64,000 bases of DNA. Origin: UBA12170 sp964293475. GTDB lineage: Bacteria; Bacteroidota; Bacteroidia; Bacteroidales; UBA12170. Below, piece after piece: positions 54,476-63,256 of the stretch. Location of the stretch: the NCBI GenBank assembly GCA_964293475.1, contig CAXYYJ010000011.1, forward strand, positions 32,541 through 96,540. Reading direction: 5' to 3'. Position 1 is the stretch's first letter, and every line of letters starts with the position of its first letter. Under the pieces are notes generated by a model. It worked only from the letters and a program-made list of their open reading frames with translations. It made no database searches and was not told the origin of the DNA. The position numbers and the translations under genes were made by a program.

Positions 54476-54553
54476 AGACTTGTCTAACTGCGTAGCCAGG
54501 TAGGCCTGTCTAACTGCGTAGCCAGGTAGACTTGTCTAAATGCGCAGCTGGGT
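54476..54553 (+). repeat. Three tandem 26-bp repeats
   Basis: Unit begins AGACTTGTCTAACTGCGTAG (26 bp); copies at 54476-54501, 54502-54527 and 54528-54553. Copies 1 and 2 differ by two bases, copy 3 is more diverged. In the spacer between the esterase gene and the accessory gene at 54713. Confidence 0.85.
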
Positions 54554-54565
54554 TGATTCACCACC

Positions 54566-54707
54566 TGTGCTGAGCGTAGTCGAAGTGAGCCGAAGTAAGC
54601 CGAAGTATGACTTCTCGTTTTGCGGGGCAGGCTCCCGATTTTCGGGGCAGGCTCCCGATTTTCGGGACAAGTACTGCCGACCGCTCAAAGTCCTACTTAT
54701 TGGCAAT
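54566..54707 (+). repeat. Intergenic repeat element, copy A
   Basis: Starts GTGCTGAGCGTAGTCGAAGT, then 10-base steps of GCCGAAGTAA, GACTTCTCG, two copies of a 20-bp unit GATTTTCGGGGCAGGCTCCC, and ends GCTCAAAGTCCTACTTATTG. A diverged copy (B) is at 62868-62979. It ends six bases before the stop of the gene at 54713. Confidence 0.75.
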
Positions 54708-54712
54708 AGTTG

Positions 54713-55591
54713 TTATTCCTTTAAGCTTCTCATCGCTTTTCTAACCTCCGTTAACTCATATTTTTCCGAGCTCACTTTTTTAATTATATATCGAAGGATT
54801 GTGTCTATCATTTTTGCCTTTTCTAAACAAATTTCTTCAGAATATACATGTATTCCACCTGATAATTGACTATGCAATAGTCGAATTGGATTATCATCAA
54901 TTTCTTTTAATGATTTAGGTATATAAGGATTAATATTATCTATCAGATTTGACAATTGATGACTTTGCTCGTATTCAGTCCATGCTAATTTAATCTTATC
55001 AGAGCCTTCAAAATCAAGCTCAGATAAATCCTTAACTACCGATTTTATTTCATTTTCGATAATTCTCCTAAAATAAGCAAAAGCTCCAATACCATAACTC
55101 ATTGAAAGATTTGAAAGAGCTTTTCGATAATTGTCTTTGTCCTCCTCACAAAGATAATCAAGCACTTCTTTCTCAGGGTTTCTTTCTACCGCAGGTAATT
55201 GACCAATTTTTCTTAGATACAAAGTTGGAAAATCATTTTTCTCATCATATTCCTTATTTGAGATGATGTTAAGCAAAAAATCCATTTTGAAACGACAAGA
55301 TTGACAAGTACCATTAAGCTGGAAAGAAAAATTAATCTTTTTTGTTTTATCTAAATAAAAGTCAGGAACCTCATCCTCATGCAACTCATATTGGTCTCCC
55401 CATTTTTTGTCAATATTAAATGTATGATACTCTTTTTCATTTGGACAGTAAAACTTATATGCTTTATTCTCGAAATATTCAAACACACGAAATTTATATC
55501 CTTTTTCAAATGTATCAAATAGTTGAACTTTCGAATATAAAGGAGAGTCTTTTAGAAAAACTGCCAAATCTTTGTCTGTAATAATTTTCAT
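54713..55591 (-). CDS. Unknown protein with zinc-finger-like cysteines, cassette-borne
   Basis: A 292-residue protein I cannot assign. It has cysteine pairs (CPNEKEYHTF and TCQSCRFKM) that could bind a metal, a helical block with AYFRRIIENEIKSVVKDL near residue 175 and a late SGGIHVYSEEICLEKAKMID, a composition reminiscent of HEPN-like or DUF4145-like accessory proteins. No signal peptide or membrane segment. It is AT-rich compared with its neighbours and sits between an attC-like inverted repeat and repeat element A, so it is probably acquired. A defence or nucleic-acid role is a guess. Confidence 0.6.
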   Translation of the reverse strand: MKIITDKDLAVFLKDSPLYSKVQLFDTFEKGYKFRVFEYFENKAYKFYCPNEKEYHTFNIDKKWGDQYELHEDEVPDFYLDKTKKINFSFQLNGTCQSCRFKMDFLLNIISNKEYDEKNDFPTLYLRKIGQLPAVERNPEKEVLDYLCEEDKDNYRKALSNLSMSYGIGAFAYFRRIIENEIKSVVKDLSELDFEGSDKIKLAWTEYEQSHQLSNLIDNINPYIPKSLKEIDDNPIRLLHSQLSGGIHVYSEEICLEKAKMIDTILRYIIKKVSSEKYELTEVRKAMRSLKE

Positions 55592-55625
55592 AATGTAATT
55601 GTTTTGCAGTATCGTACCTTAATTA

Positions 55626-55755
55626 TTGCCAACGGTTAGTATAAGAATAGTAGCCGACTACGGCGTGCTTTCCTGTCAAGTTATACAAAAGTTGAAGCGG
55701 GCTACAACCCTTGAATTTACTACTGTCCCGGCTATTATTATACATTGTTAGGCAA
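55626..55755. repeat. attC-like long inverted repeat between accessory genes
   Basis: TTGCCAAC at 55626-55633 faces GTTAGGCAA at 55747-55755. The arms GTATAAGAATAGTAGCCG (55639-55656) and CGGCTATTATTATAC (55729-55743) pair imperfectly around a ~72-base inner part. The right end GTTAGGC fits the integron GTTRRRY core site. It separates the two accessory genes as an attC separates cassettes. No integrase is in the window. Confidence 0.5.
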
Positions 55756-55760
55756 CGGCA

Positions 55761-57029
55761 TTATATGTTTCCAATACTTTTCTTTCTAACTATCTCATCT
55801 TCTATGTAAAGCATTGTCCTAATACACATTCTAAATTTAGGGTCTGTAAAATAATAGGCATCTCCTTTAGGACTTCTCTTTATTATTGAAGGATTCGCTC
55901 TCTCTAGTTCAGCCAACATTGCACTCACATTAATCACAACTCCTTGGGTCTTAGTTGGGAAAAGTCCCCTAATTTTGCTTTCGACATCGTTATTTCTTAT
56001 TTCATTTGTTTTGAGTTGTCCTAGAGCAAAAATTGTTTGATTTCGTCTTCCAACCGTAGTTTCTCTTGAATTCATCACATTTTCAATTGCAATATAGTTT
56101 CCTGACAAAGAATCCTTTAACCATTCTACGTCAGCTTTTTCAATTAAATCGAGACTAATTTTTTTATTTTCCAATCCAAGATTTGCAAGTATTAGGCAGT
56201 ACTCTTGTAATCTTTGTGGTATTTGGTCAGTTATCCATGTTATATGCTCCTTAAGCTCATCTGAATTTTCAATATGATAACCTAATTCTTTTACGAATCC
56301 ACGTTCAATTAATTCAAATGACTGCTCATTTGTCATTCTAGAGACTTCATTTAATTCTTTAAGACGATTTATTACAGGAGCTGTAGAAGAAATATTAGCA
56401 AAATAATACAATATATTATCGGGAGTGCCGACAATTAATAGCTTAACCTTATATTCTCCATATCTTTCATCATCAAGTAAAAGTATTAAGTCTGATAGCT
56501 CTTTTAATAGTTCTTCCTTTTCAAGAATACTTTCAAAGTTATCTAACACCAAAACTGAATCCTTTTTTCTTGATTTTTTGTACAAATACTCAAGACATGC
56601 TTCAAATGGTTCCTTTGCATTTATTTTGAAACTAGTTTGACTACCAAAACTTAAAGCTCCTTTTATTTTAGCTTTTAAAACGCCAAGAATCCCACCACTT
56701 ACCTCTGTTCCAACATTGGTATTCTCAGTAGTCGTATATGTCTGCTTAGTTCTTTTATTAACTCGATTTAAAAGATTTTCAAATTCCAAATTGATTGAGT
56801 TGAACCTAGAGGCATTTGCAAGGTTAGATGGAAAATAGGTTAATTCTAATTCATTAAAAACCTTTTTATATAACCAAGACTTTCCAGTACCGCTTTCTCC
56901 ATGTATAATAATATGCTTACTACCCCTTAAAGCTTTTTTAAGTTCATCTTCAATATCTAGGCGAGGAATGTACATTTTGTCATTTACCTTTGCTAATCTT
57001 GGAGTAAAAACGTCTTCAGGTCTTTTCAT
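55761..57029 (-). CDS. STAND/AAA-like P-loop ATPase with winged helix
   Basis: A 422-residue ATPase. Walker A is GESGTGKSW at 44-52, Walker B VLVLDNFES near residue 175, and a sensor-like VGTPDNILYYF follows. The C-terminal ~70 residues look like a winged helix (VSAMLAELERANPSIIKRSPKGDAYYFTDPKFRM). The N-terminal IPRLDIEDELKKAL line is typical of ORC/STAND-like ATPases. Many proteins of this type are sensors in anti-phage or cell-suicide systems. It lies between two attC-like sites and points the same way as the unknown gene. Defence role is inferred. Confidence 0.72.
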   Translation of the reverse strand: MKRPEDVFTPRLAKVNDKMYIPRLDIEDELKKALRGSKHIIIHGESGTGKSWLYKKVFNELELTYFPSNLANASRFNSINLEFENLLNRVNKRTKQTYTTTENTNVGTEVSGGILGVLKAKIKGALSFGSQTSFKINAKEPFEACLEYLYKKSRKKDSVLVLDNFESILEKEELLKELSDLILLLDDERYGEYKVKLLIVGTPDNILYYFANISSTAPVINRLKELNEVSRMTNEQSFELIERGFVKELGYHIENSDELKEHITWITDQIPQRLQEYCLILANLGLENKKISLDLIEKADVEWLKDSLSGNYIAIENVMNSRETTVGRRNQTIFALGQLKTNEIRNNDVESKIRGLFPTKTQGVVINVSAMLAELERANPSIIKRSPKGDAYYFTDPKFRMCIRTMLYIEDEIVRKKSIGNI

Positions 57030-57075
57030 TGTTATAGTTTTTTATTTTGCTGTGTGTGTCAGTCTTTTTGCTGTT

Positions 57076-57146
57076 GCCTAACACCCTAATAAATTCCACT
57101 CAAAAATAAGAGTGGCATTTATTTCGTATATGTGTGCAAGTTAGAT
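57076..57146. repeat. Second attC-like site upstream of the ATPase gene
   Basis: On the plus strand GCCTAAC (57076-57082, RYYYAAC) and GTTAGAT (57140-57146, GTTRRRY) bracket a 71-base segment. Its centre is a hairpin AATAAATTCCACTC (57088-57101) / GAGTGGCATTTATT (57110-57123), one mismatch. Size and layout fit an attC site, though the arms between core and hairpin are unequal. Confidence 0.4.
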
Positions 57147-57310
57147 TTTTTTCATTAAATAATTATAAGGTGTAATATTTTTTATTTGTTGTTTTGAAAA
57201 TATGCAGTTAAAATAAAGCCAATCAATATTATATCCAATTACAAACGGTTACAAGTAAGTAGTATCCGAATACAAGTGGTTAAGAACCGAATAAGGCTTG
57301 GCGGCGGGTA

Positions 57311-57318
57311 TAATTTTG
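57311..57318 (+). promoter_or_regulatory. Promoter for ssb
   Basis: TAATTTTG matches TAnnTTTG and lies inside the longer open frame, 63 bases before the chosen ATG at 57382. This supports the shorter start. Confidence 0.5.
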
Positions 57319-57381
57319 CTCCATCAAATTTTAACGAACACCGGGCAGCCGGAATTTAATAACTCAAAAAAAACTTACGTC

Positions 57382-57735
57382 ATGCAAAATTTAAGAAATC
57401 AAGTGCAGTTAATCGGACGCTTAGGCGCCAATGTAGAAATGAGCGAATTGAGTACTGGAACCAAAAAAGCTACCATGAGCGTGGCCACCAGCGAGACCTA
57501 CAAGAACAAATCGGGGGAGAATGTGACCGACACCCAGTGGCACAATGTGATTGCGTGGAACAAAAATGCCGCCTACGCCCACTCGTTCTTAACCAAAGGA
57601 ACCGAAGTGATGATTCAGGGAAAACTGGTAAACAGAAGCTATGTGGACAAAAACGGCGTCACCCGGTACATTACCGAAGTGGTGGCCGATCAACTCCTGA
57701 TTTTGCAGAAAAAGTCTGAGAAAATTTCGGCTTAG
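57382..57735 (+). CDS. ssb: Single-stranded DNA-binding protein
   Basis: A 117-residue SSB from the ATG at 57382 (MQNLRNQVQLIGRLGANVEM); the longer frame to 57298 holds a promoter. The OB-fold is complete: VATSETYKNKSGENVTDTQWHNVIAWNKNA and GTEVMIQGKLVNRSYVDKNGVTRY. The acidic C-terminal tip typical of E. coli SSB (DDDIPF) is absent; the protein ends KKSEKISA, which suggests a secondary SSB, as often seen near mobile genes. A terminator follows. Confidence 0.92.
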   Translation: MQNLRNQVQLIGRLGANVEMSELSTGTKKATMSVATSETYKNKSGENVTDTQWHNVIAWNKNAAYAHSFLTKGTEVMIQGKLVNRSYVDKNGVTRYITEVVADQLLILQKKSEKISA

Positions 57736-57766
57736 AATCCCAAAATTTTATTGCTGTAAAAAATGT

Positions 57767-57802
57767 GAAAAGCCGATTGCTCCATGGAGTAACCGGCTTT
57801 TC
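57767..57802 (+). terminator. Terminator after ssb
   Basis: GAAAAGCCG at 57767-57775 pairs with CGGCTTTTC at 57794-57802, with an inner CTCCATGGAG hairpin. The A/T pattern means it could also serve the minus strand. Confidence 0.8.
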
Positions 57803-57847
57803 TTATGATTTTTTTTGGCTGCCTTTAGGCCCAAAGTTCTTTATCGG

Positions 57848-60745
57848 CTAAAGATTCACTTTCACCCCCAGCCTTGCCCACCAGCTGTAGAACTCTTGCT
57901 TCAGCACCCTGTCGGGCGTGCCAAGATAGTATTTCAGGGGAGCATTGGTCAGGTTTACCATATCCACAAACACGTTTAAATAGCTGTTTATATTGTAGTT
58001 GGCATTGAAATCGAGATGCAATTCGCGGTCGTAGTATTCGTCCAAATCGGCATCGGCACCCAGTTTATAGAGAAATTCATTGTGATAGTTGAGCGAAAGC
58101 TTGGCGTAGAATTTCTTGTTATCGTAGAAAACAGCGGCGTTGAGGGTGTGCTTGGCCTGTCCGGGCAACGAAATTTTTTCGAGCTCGGTGCTGGAGGTGA
58201 AAAGCTCCAGGGAATCGGCTCCAAAAATAACCACGGCATCGGTATAATTGGCTGGATATCTTTTATTAACCCAGGCATTGCTGTGGGTGAAGGTATAGTT
58301 GAAATAAACCCCAAAATCATTGAGTCCTTCGGGCAAAAATGAAAGCTTCGATTGAACCATGGCTTCGGCTCCCATTACCTGGGCTCTGTCGCCATTGATG
58401 GCTTTGGTAATCTCTACCAGCCCATAATCCTCAGGATCGCCTTCGTGGGCAAATCGTTTATAATAGAAAATGAAATTGTCAATATTCTTGTAGAACAAAC
58501 CTCCGCTGAGAATTCCATCGCCCCCCAGATATTTCTCTATTAACACATCGAAATTGAGCGAAGTGGGAAAAACCAAATCGGGGTTTCCATATTTTACTTC
58601 GTCGTAATCTTCTTCGCGGTAAGGAAGCACATCTTCGAAATTGGGGCGGGAATAGGTGTAGGTTACAGCGCCTCTCAAATTGAAGGTGGGCGAAAAGCTG
58701 TAGCGGGTTTGAAACTGAGGCAGAATAAAACGGTGGGTTCTTTTATCGGTGAGGGTGGTCATGGTATCGAAAACCCCTTTGAGCGTGGTGATTTTGGTTC
58801 CGGTATAATCGATGCTAGTTTGCTCAAAGCGAACACCCCCCAGCAACATGAGCTTGCCAATATCGTGGCGGGCCATTACATAGGCGGCTATAATATTCTC
58901 GTCGGCCTGATAATCTTCGCCGTAGTTTTTAATCTTTGTTTCTGTTCTGTCGATGATAAAAAACTGCTGATTGTAATTAAAGAAATCTTTAAGCTCAGCG
59001 GCGCCAGGCATATGGTCAATAAGGTAACCATGATTGAGCAGATTATTATCGGAGAAGCCATCGGATACTGAATTCACCGACAAATATTGGCCTGTACCGG
59101 GATAGAGATAGGAGGTGGTGCGATAGGCTCCATAGCTTTGAGCTACAATGTCGCGCTCCTTGTTTTTGTTTCTCCATTTGGCGCCAAATTTTATATATCC
59201 TTCGTTATCAGTCTCTTTCAGGTAAAAAAGTTTATAGTTAATTTTGGCGGTGATATTTTTGTCGGTCACCTTATCCTGTTGCATCAGCATCTGATCGAGT
59301 GCGAAATTATCGTAATCGGTGGCATTGGTGGCATTGTCGGGGTCGGGAAATTCCACAGTGGGCCAGTTGGGATCGGTTCGCACAATTTCCATGGCAATGG
59401 CGTGACCGGGATTATCGAATTCGGCTTCGAAGCGGTTGGGCTGGTTTTCCGATGCATGGGCATAGGCCACTTCGTAGTCTATTTCTCCACCAAACAACGG
59501 ATGTTCACCCCCCAGATTCACGGTATTGATTTGCTGGATTTTCTCCCTTTGTCTTATATCATGACTCACTCCCCCGTATAAATAATAGGTTTCGCTGGCA
59601 GCATCTTCCAAATCGTTGATTTTACGACGACGGGTTTCATCATCGCTGTAATTGTTGTACATGGCGCGGAGGTAGATATTGGATTTTTTGCTGAACGAGT
59701 AATCGAGCGTAGCCGAAATACCTGTTCTCTTGCGGGTGATATCGTAATGTCGCAGATGAAATTCACGGTACTGCACATAATAATTATCCACGCCCGAACC
59801 CTGGCTTCCCCAGAATGGGCCTTTGGCATATTTAAATTCCAGATTGTCAGCGCCCTGATCGTTTTGATAGGCCGAACCGTTGATGTAGAATCCGAAGTTT
59901 TTATAACGGTTTCCGTAGGCAAATTGAGCCTGATAGTTGGGAGCCTGTCGCAGGTGGTTGTAGCCCCCGCTAAACAGTGCATTGATTTGGGGCTTATCGC
60001 CCGAAGCTTTTTTGGTAACGATATTCACCGAACCCCCAATGCCATCGGCATCCATATCGGGGGTGAGCACTTTGGTGACTTCAATAATATCGATTTGATT
60101 GGCCGAAATCACATCCATGCCCACATAGCGCACATTGCCCTCGGGCGATGGAATTTGCTCGCCATTGATATTGAAGTTGGTGAGCTCGGGAGGCGTTCCC
60201 CGAAGCTGAATATATTTTCCTTCGCCCTGGTCGCGCTGAAGGGTGATTCCGGGAATACGTTGAACCACATCGGCAGCAGAAACATCGGGGAATTTGTCAA
60301 TCTGTTCCGACGAAACCACGTTTTTAATGTTCACGGCTTCGCGCTGTTCTACCATGGCTTTCACCTGGCCTTTGGCTTGGCCGGTAACCTCTACAAGTTC
60401 AAGCTCTTCGGCCATAGGTTTCAATTTTATGGTTAGTGTATTCTGCTTTTCTTTGGCCGAGATTATATGGGGGAATTCGGTGCTCTCGTAGCCAATAAAA
60501 CTCGCAAGCAAAACAATGGATTCGTCTTTTATTCCATCTAATTTAAATTTCCCCTGACCATCGGCACTGGTACCCAGTTGAGTTCCTTTCAGCATTACCG
60601 TTGCTCCGGGCAGGGCTTCACCAGTAAATGCATCAATAACCTTTCCCCTGATGGTAGTAGATTTGGTATTTTGTGCCGAAACCGTTAAAGCAAACGCTAT
60701 GAAAAGAACGGCGGCCAATTGCTGAAAAACTGAACTTACTCGCAT
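57848..60745 (-). CDS. TonB-dependent outer membrane receptor
   Basis: A 965-residue receptor. A signal peptide (MRVSSVFQQLAAVLFIAFALTVSAQ) is followed by a carboxypeptidase-regulatory-like domain (TIRGKVIDAFTGEALPGATVMLKGTQLGT) and a plug domain with VSSEQIDKFPDVSAADVVQRIPGI and VTPDMDADGIGGSVNIVTK. The remaining ~700 residues are barrel strands ending ARLGVKVNL. It is the TIGR01782-like type without a SusD partner. It lies downstream of a type A-sorted protein on the same strand (96-base gap), so the two may work together in uptake. The ligand is unknown. Confidence 0.93.
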   Translation of the reverse strand: MRVSSVFQQLAAVLFIAFALTVSAQNTKSTTIRGKVIDAFTGEALPGATVMLKGTQLGTSADGQGKFKLDGIKDESIVLLASFIGYESTEFPHIISAKEKQNTLTIKLKPMAEELELVEVTGQAKGQVKAMVEQREAVNIKNVVSSEQIDKFPDVSAADVVQRIPGITLQRDQGEGKYIQLRGTPPELTNFNINGEQIPSPEGNVRYVGMDVISANQIDIIEVTKVLTPDMDADGIGGSVNIVTKKASGDKPQINALFSGGYNHLRQAPNYQAQFAYGNRYKNFGFYINGSAYQNDQGADNLEFKYAKGPFWGSQGSGVDNYYVQYREFHLRHYDITRKRTGISATLDYSFSKKSNIYLRAMYNNYSDDETRRRKINDLEDAASETYYLYGGVSHDIRQREKIQQINTVNLGGEHPLFGGEIDYEVAYAHASENQPNRFEAEFDNPGHAIAMEIVRTDPNWPTVEFPDPDNATNATDYDNFALDQMLMQQDKVTDKNITAKINYKLFYLKETDNEGYIKFGAKWRNKNKERDIVAQSYGAYRTTSYLYPGTGQYLSVNSVSDGFSDNNLLNHGYLIDHMPGAAELKDFFNYNQQFFIIDRTETKIKNYGEDYQADENIIAAYVMARHDIGKLMLLGGVRFEQTSIDYTGTKITTLKGVFDTMTTLTDKRTHRFILPQFQTRYSFSPTFNLRGAVTYTYSRPNFEDVLPYREEDYDEVKYGNPDLVFPTSLNFDVLIEKYLGGDGILSGGLFYKNIDNFIFYYKRFAHEGDPEDYGLVEITKAINGDRAQVMGAEAMVQSKLSFLPEGLNDFGVYFNYTFTHSNAWVNKRYPANYTDAVVIFGADSLELFTSSTELEKISLPGQAKHTLNAAVFYDNKKFYAKLSLNYHNEFLYKLGADADLDEYYDRELHLDFNANYNINSYLNVFVDMVNLTNAPLKYYLGTPDRVLKQEFYSWWARLGVKVNL

Positions 60746-60841
60746 GGTATTTTATGTTTGATTTAAAAATGTAGGGGTAGCCCAAACGAGCCACCCCCAA
60801 TCTTTGTTATTATTATGAAAAAAGCATTTGAAATGATTCTC

Positions 60842-62491
60842 TTAGTCAAGAATGAGTTTTTGCGATGATACTGTGGTACCTTGTTTCAAGGTTACCAGAT
60901 AAAGTCCTTTTGACAATCCGCTAACATCGATAGAAGAAACAGGTCCGTTTTCAATTACCTGAGTTAAAACCAAAGCACCCAATTGATTGTAAACAGAAAC
61001 CACCGAAGCTTCATCTTGTACCAACCGAATATTTACAATTCCGTTTGAAGCAGGATTTGGGCTGATGGAGAAAGCAGGTTTTGATTCAATGGATTCGGCA
61101 ATGCCAGTATTGGTACGATAATAAATCACAAGTTGAGGAACTCTTTCGGGGTGGTTCACACCATCGCCGCCATCTTCGGGGTCGGCAATATTTTCGAAGG
61201 CTTCAACTTCACGGGCATTTTCCAAATCGCTTGGTCCCTGGTCTTCGCCTAACATGGCGAAAGCCATTGCATTACCAGAAAACCAGCCAGCGCGGTTTAC
61301 AATTTCCTGAACCACAGAAGCAATATCGGGGGTTCTGTAGAATTCCCAAAGACCCCATTCTTCGGCCACTGTCCATTCAACCGATGCAGTGGTTTGCGGA
61401 CGGGCAGTGATAAGGTTATCTAAGTCGTAGGTGGCAGCATTGTCAGAAGCTTCGCCAACAATGGTGAGGCGTGCAACATCTTCGGCACTTTTGCCTTCAT
61501 GAGAGCAGAAACGTAGATAAGCGCTGTCGATGGTAGCATTTTGTGGAATGGCAATGTTTTGGAAGCGAAGACCTGCAGTAACGATAAACAGTTTTTCGGG
61601 GTCACCTTCCCAGCCCATATCCAAATCGTCGTCGGTTAAACCATCCATTACGTCGTGTTCCTGTTCGGCATCGTCGGAGGAAGTGTTTACGATAACAAGT
61701 TCTCCAGTTGAAAGCTCAATGGTATCGTTGGCTCCGTTTTGAACGATTCTTCTTTCGAGAACAAAGGTGGGAGCAGTATAATATATTATGATTCGGGGAG
61801 CTCTCTCGGGGTGGTTCACACCATCGCCGCCATCTTCGGGGTCGGCAATATTTTCGAAACCTTCCACTTCGCGGGCGTTTTCAAGGTCGCTGGGGCCCTG
61901 GTCTTCACCTTGAAAAATGAGAGCCAAAGCATTTCCGAGTGACCAGCCACGGCGGTTAACCACTTCCTGAACGATGTCTTTAATATCGGGAGTTCTGTAA
62001 AAAGCCCAGAGGTCCCATTCTTCGGCCACTTCCCAACGAACAGAAGCGGTAGTTCTGGGGCGGGCAGTAATGAGGTTGTCTAAATCGAAAGTTACCGCGT
62101 TGTCGGTAGCTTCGGCAGTGATATTGATTTTGGCCACATCTTCGGCACTTTTACCTTCGTGAGAACAAAACTCAACAAAAGCAGAATCGATGGTTGCACC
62201 GGCAGGAATGGTAATATTCTGGAAACGCAGACCTGCAGTTACAATAAAAAGTTTTTCGGGTTCACCTTCCCAACCCATATCCAGGTCGTCGTCGGTCAAT
62301 CCATCCATGGCATCGTGTTCCTGTTCGGCATCGTCGGACGAAGTAGCCACAATTACTAGTTCACCGGTTGAGAGTTCAATGGTATCGTTGGTACCATTTT
62401 GCATAATTCTGCGGTCGAACATGGCAGACTGAGCCTGCAATGTATAACCCATGGCAAGCATAAAAATTGCAAAAAGTAGATTTTTCATCAT
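60842..62491 (-). CDS. T9SS type A sorted protein with tandem duplicated domain
   Basis: A 549-residue secreted protein. Signal peptide MMKNLLFAIFMLAMGYTLQAQ. Two copies of a ~220-residue DNRLRE/CBM-like domain follow, at about 24-243 and 244-463, each with RRI(M/V)QNG.NDTIELSTGELVIV, AGLRFQNI.IP..ATIDSA, and EGF/EAFENIADPEDGGDGVNHPER. The DNA copies lie exactly 660 bases apart and are nearly identical in places. The end (FSISPNPASNGIVNIRLV...LSKGLYLVTLKQG..SQKLILD) is the type A sorting domain of the type IX secretion system. Function unknown; cell-surface, next to a TonB receptor. Confidence 0.88.
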   Translation of the reverse strand: MMKNLLFAIFMLAMGYTLQAQSAMFDRRIMQNGTNDTIELSTGELVIVATSSDDAEQEHDAMDGLTDDDLDMGWEGEPEKLFIVTAGLRFQNITIPAGATIDSAFVEFCSHEGKSAEDVAKINITAEATDNAVTFDLDNLITARPRTTASVRWEVAEEWDLWAFYRTPDIKDIVQEVVNRRGWSLGNALALIFQGEDQGPSDLENAREVEGFENIADPEDGGDGVNHPERAPRIIIYYTAPTFVLERRIVQNGANDTIELSTGELVIVNTSSDDAEQEHDVMDGLTDDDLDMGWEGDPEKLFIVTAGLRFQNIAIPQNATIDSAYLRFCSHEGKSAEDVARLTIVGEASDNAATYDLDNLITARPQTTASVEWTVAEEWGLWEFYRTPDIASVVQEIVNRAGWFSGNAMAFAMLGEDQGPSDLENAREVEAFENIADPEDGGDGVNHPERVPQLVIYYRTNTGIAESIESKPAFSISPNPASNGIVNIRLVQDEASVVSVYNQLGALVLTQVIENGPVSSIDVSGLSKGLYLVTLKQGTTVSSQKLILD

Positions 62492-62998
62492 AATTTAGTT
62501 TTAGTTAACAATCGATTTGAATTTAAAGTGCGAAATTCACCTATAAGGCTCAAACCCATGTAAACGCATTATTAAGTTATGATTAACTATTAGTTAAACT
62601 ACTGATAAATAGATATTTATAGCTTTGGAATTTTTTGGAGCAAAACCACAGGTTCGGCAAATTGATGTCTGGAGATATTGAGATGAGCCAACTAATAAAG
62701 TGTTGAATCGAATCTTGGGGGGATGGTGATAAATTTACGTTTGGATGTAAGAGTCGGGCGGGATTTCGGGCTGCGTTCCTATCCACCATTGGAAGAATTT
62801 GATGCGAAAACAAAAGCTCGCAAACTGATGAATCCCGACTGTTTTTAATTGTGTGCTGAGCACTGTCTACTGAGCGTCAGTCACTTACCGAATCCAAAGT
62901 AAGACGAAGTATGGACTTCTCGCTGGGCACTTTCCCGATATTGAATTGGAATCGCTCTAAGTCCTACTTATTTGGCACAGGTTCATTTTGTCTGCAGA
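62492..62998 (-). other. Spacer with no gene, repeat element B inside
   Basis: About 500 bases between the type A sorted gene and the toxin gene. No credible frame. It contains repeat element B (listed separately) and a short palindrome GTGCTGAGCAC at 62853-62863. Confidence 0.55.
62868..62979 (+). repeat. Intergenic repeat element, copy B
   Basis: Shares with copy A (54566-54707) the phrases CTGAGCG, AAGTAAGACGAAGTAT, GGACTTCTCG, CCCGAT and AAGTCCTACTTATTTGGCA, in the same order, but lacks the 20-bp doublet. It ends 20 bases before the toxin stop codon. Confidence 0.7.
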
Positions 62999-63256
62999 CT
63001 AATCGTAATGAAATCTGCATTTTGCAATCAAAATTTCATCGTCTTTTACTTTATAGATTAACCGATGCTCCCCATCAATTCTCCTTGACCAGTATCCCGT
63101 ATACTGAAATTTCAATGGTTCAGGTTTTCCAATACCTGAAAAAGGTTGACGTGAAATATCTTTAAGCATTTCATTTATTTTTTTGACATACTTTTGATTT
63201 GTCTTTTGCCAATATAAATAGTCCTCCCATGACTCGTCTACAAATATGTATTTCAT
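62999..63256 (-). CDS. yoeB: YoeB/Txe-family toxin (ribosome-dependent mRNA endonuclease)
   Basis: An 85-residue RelE-superfamily toxin. It matches YoeB over its whole length: FVDESWEDYLYWQKTNQK, LKDISRQPFSGIGKPEPLKF, and the C-terminal catalytic face YWSRRIDGEHRLIYKV...IAKCRFHYD with the usual E, R, H and Y. It cuts mRNA in the ribosome when not bound by its antitoxin. Its start overlaps the antitoxin stop by 4 bases (ATGA), so translation is coupled. Confidence 0.95.
   Translation of the reverse strand: MKYIFVDESWEDYLYWQKTNQKYVKKINEMLKDISRQPFSGIGKPEPLKFQYTGYWSRRIDGEHRLIYKVKDDEILIAKCRFHYD

Noticed and set aside
57298..57381. Extended N-terminus of ssb from the ATG at 57298
   Set aside because: A promoter -7 box lies within it and the SSB family start is MQNLRNQVQLIGRLG at 57382.
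62583..62813. 76-residue minus-strand frame in the spacer before the toxin gene
   Set aside because: Low-complexity composition, no family, no promoter; treated as non-coding.
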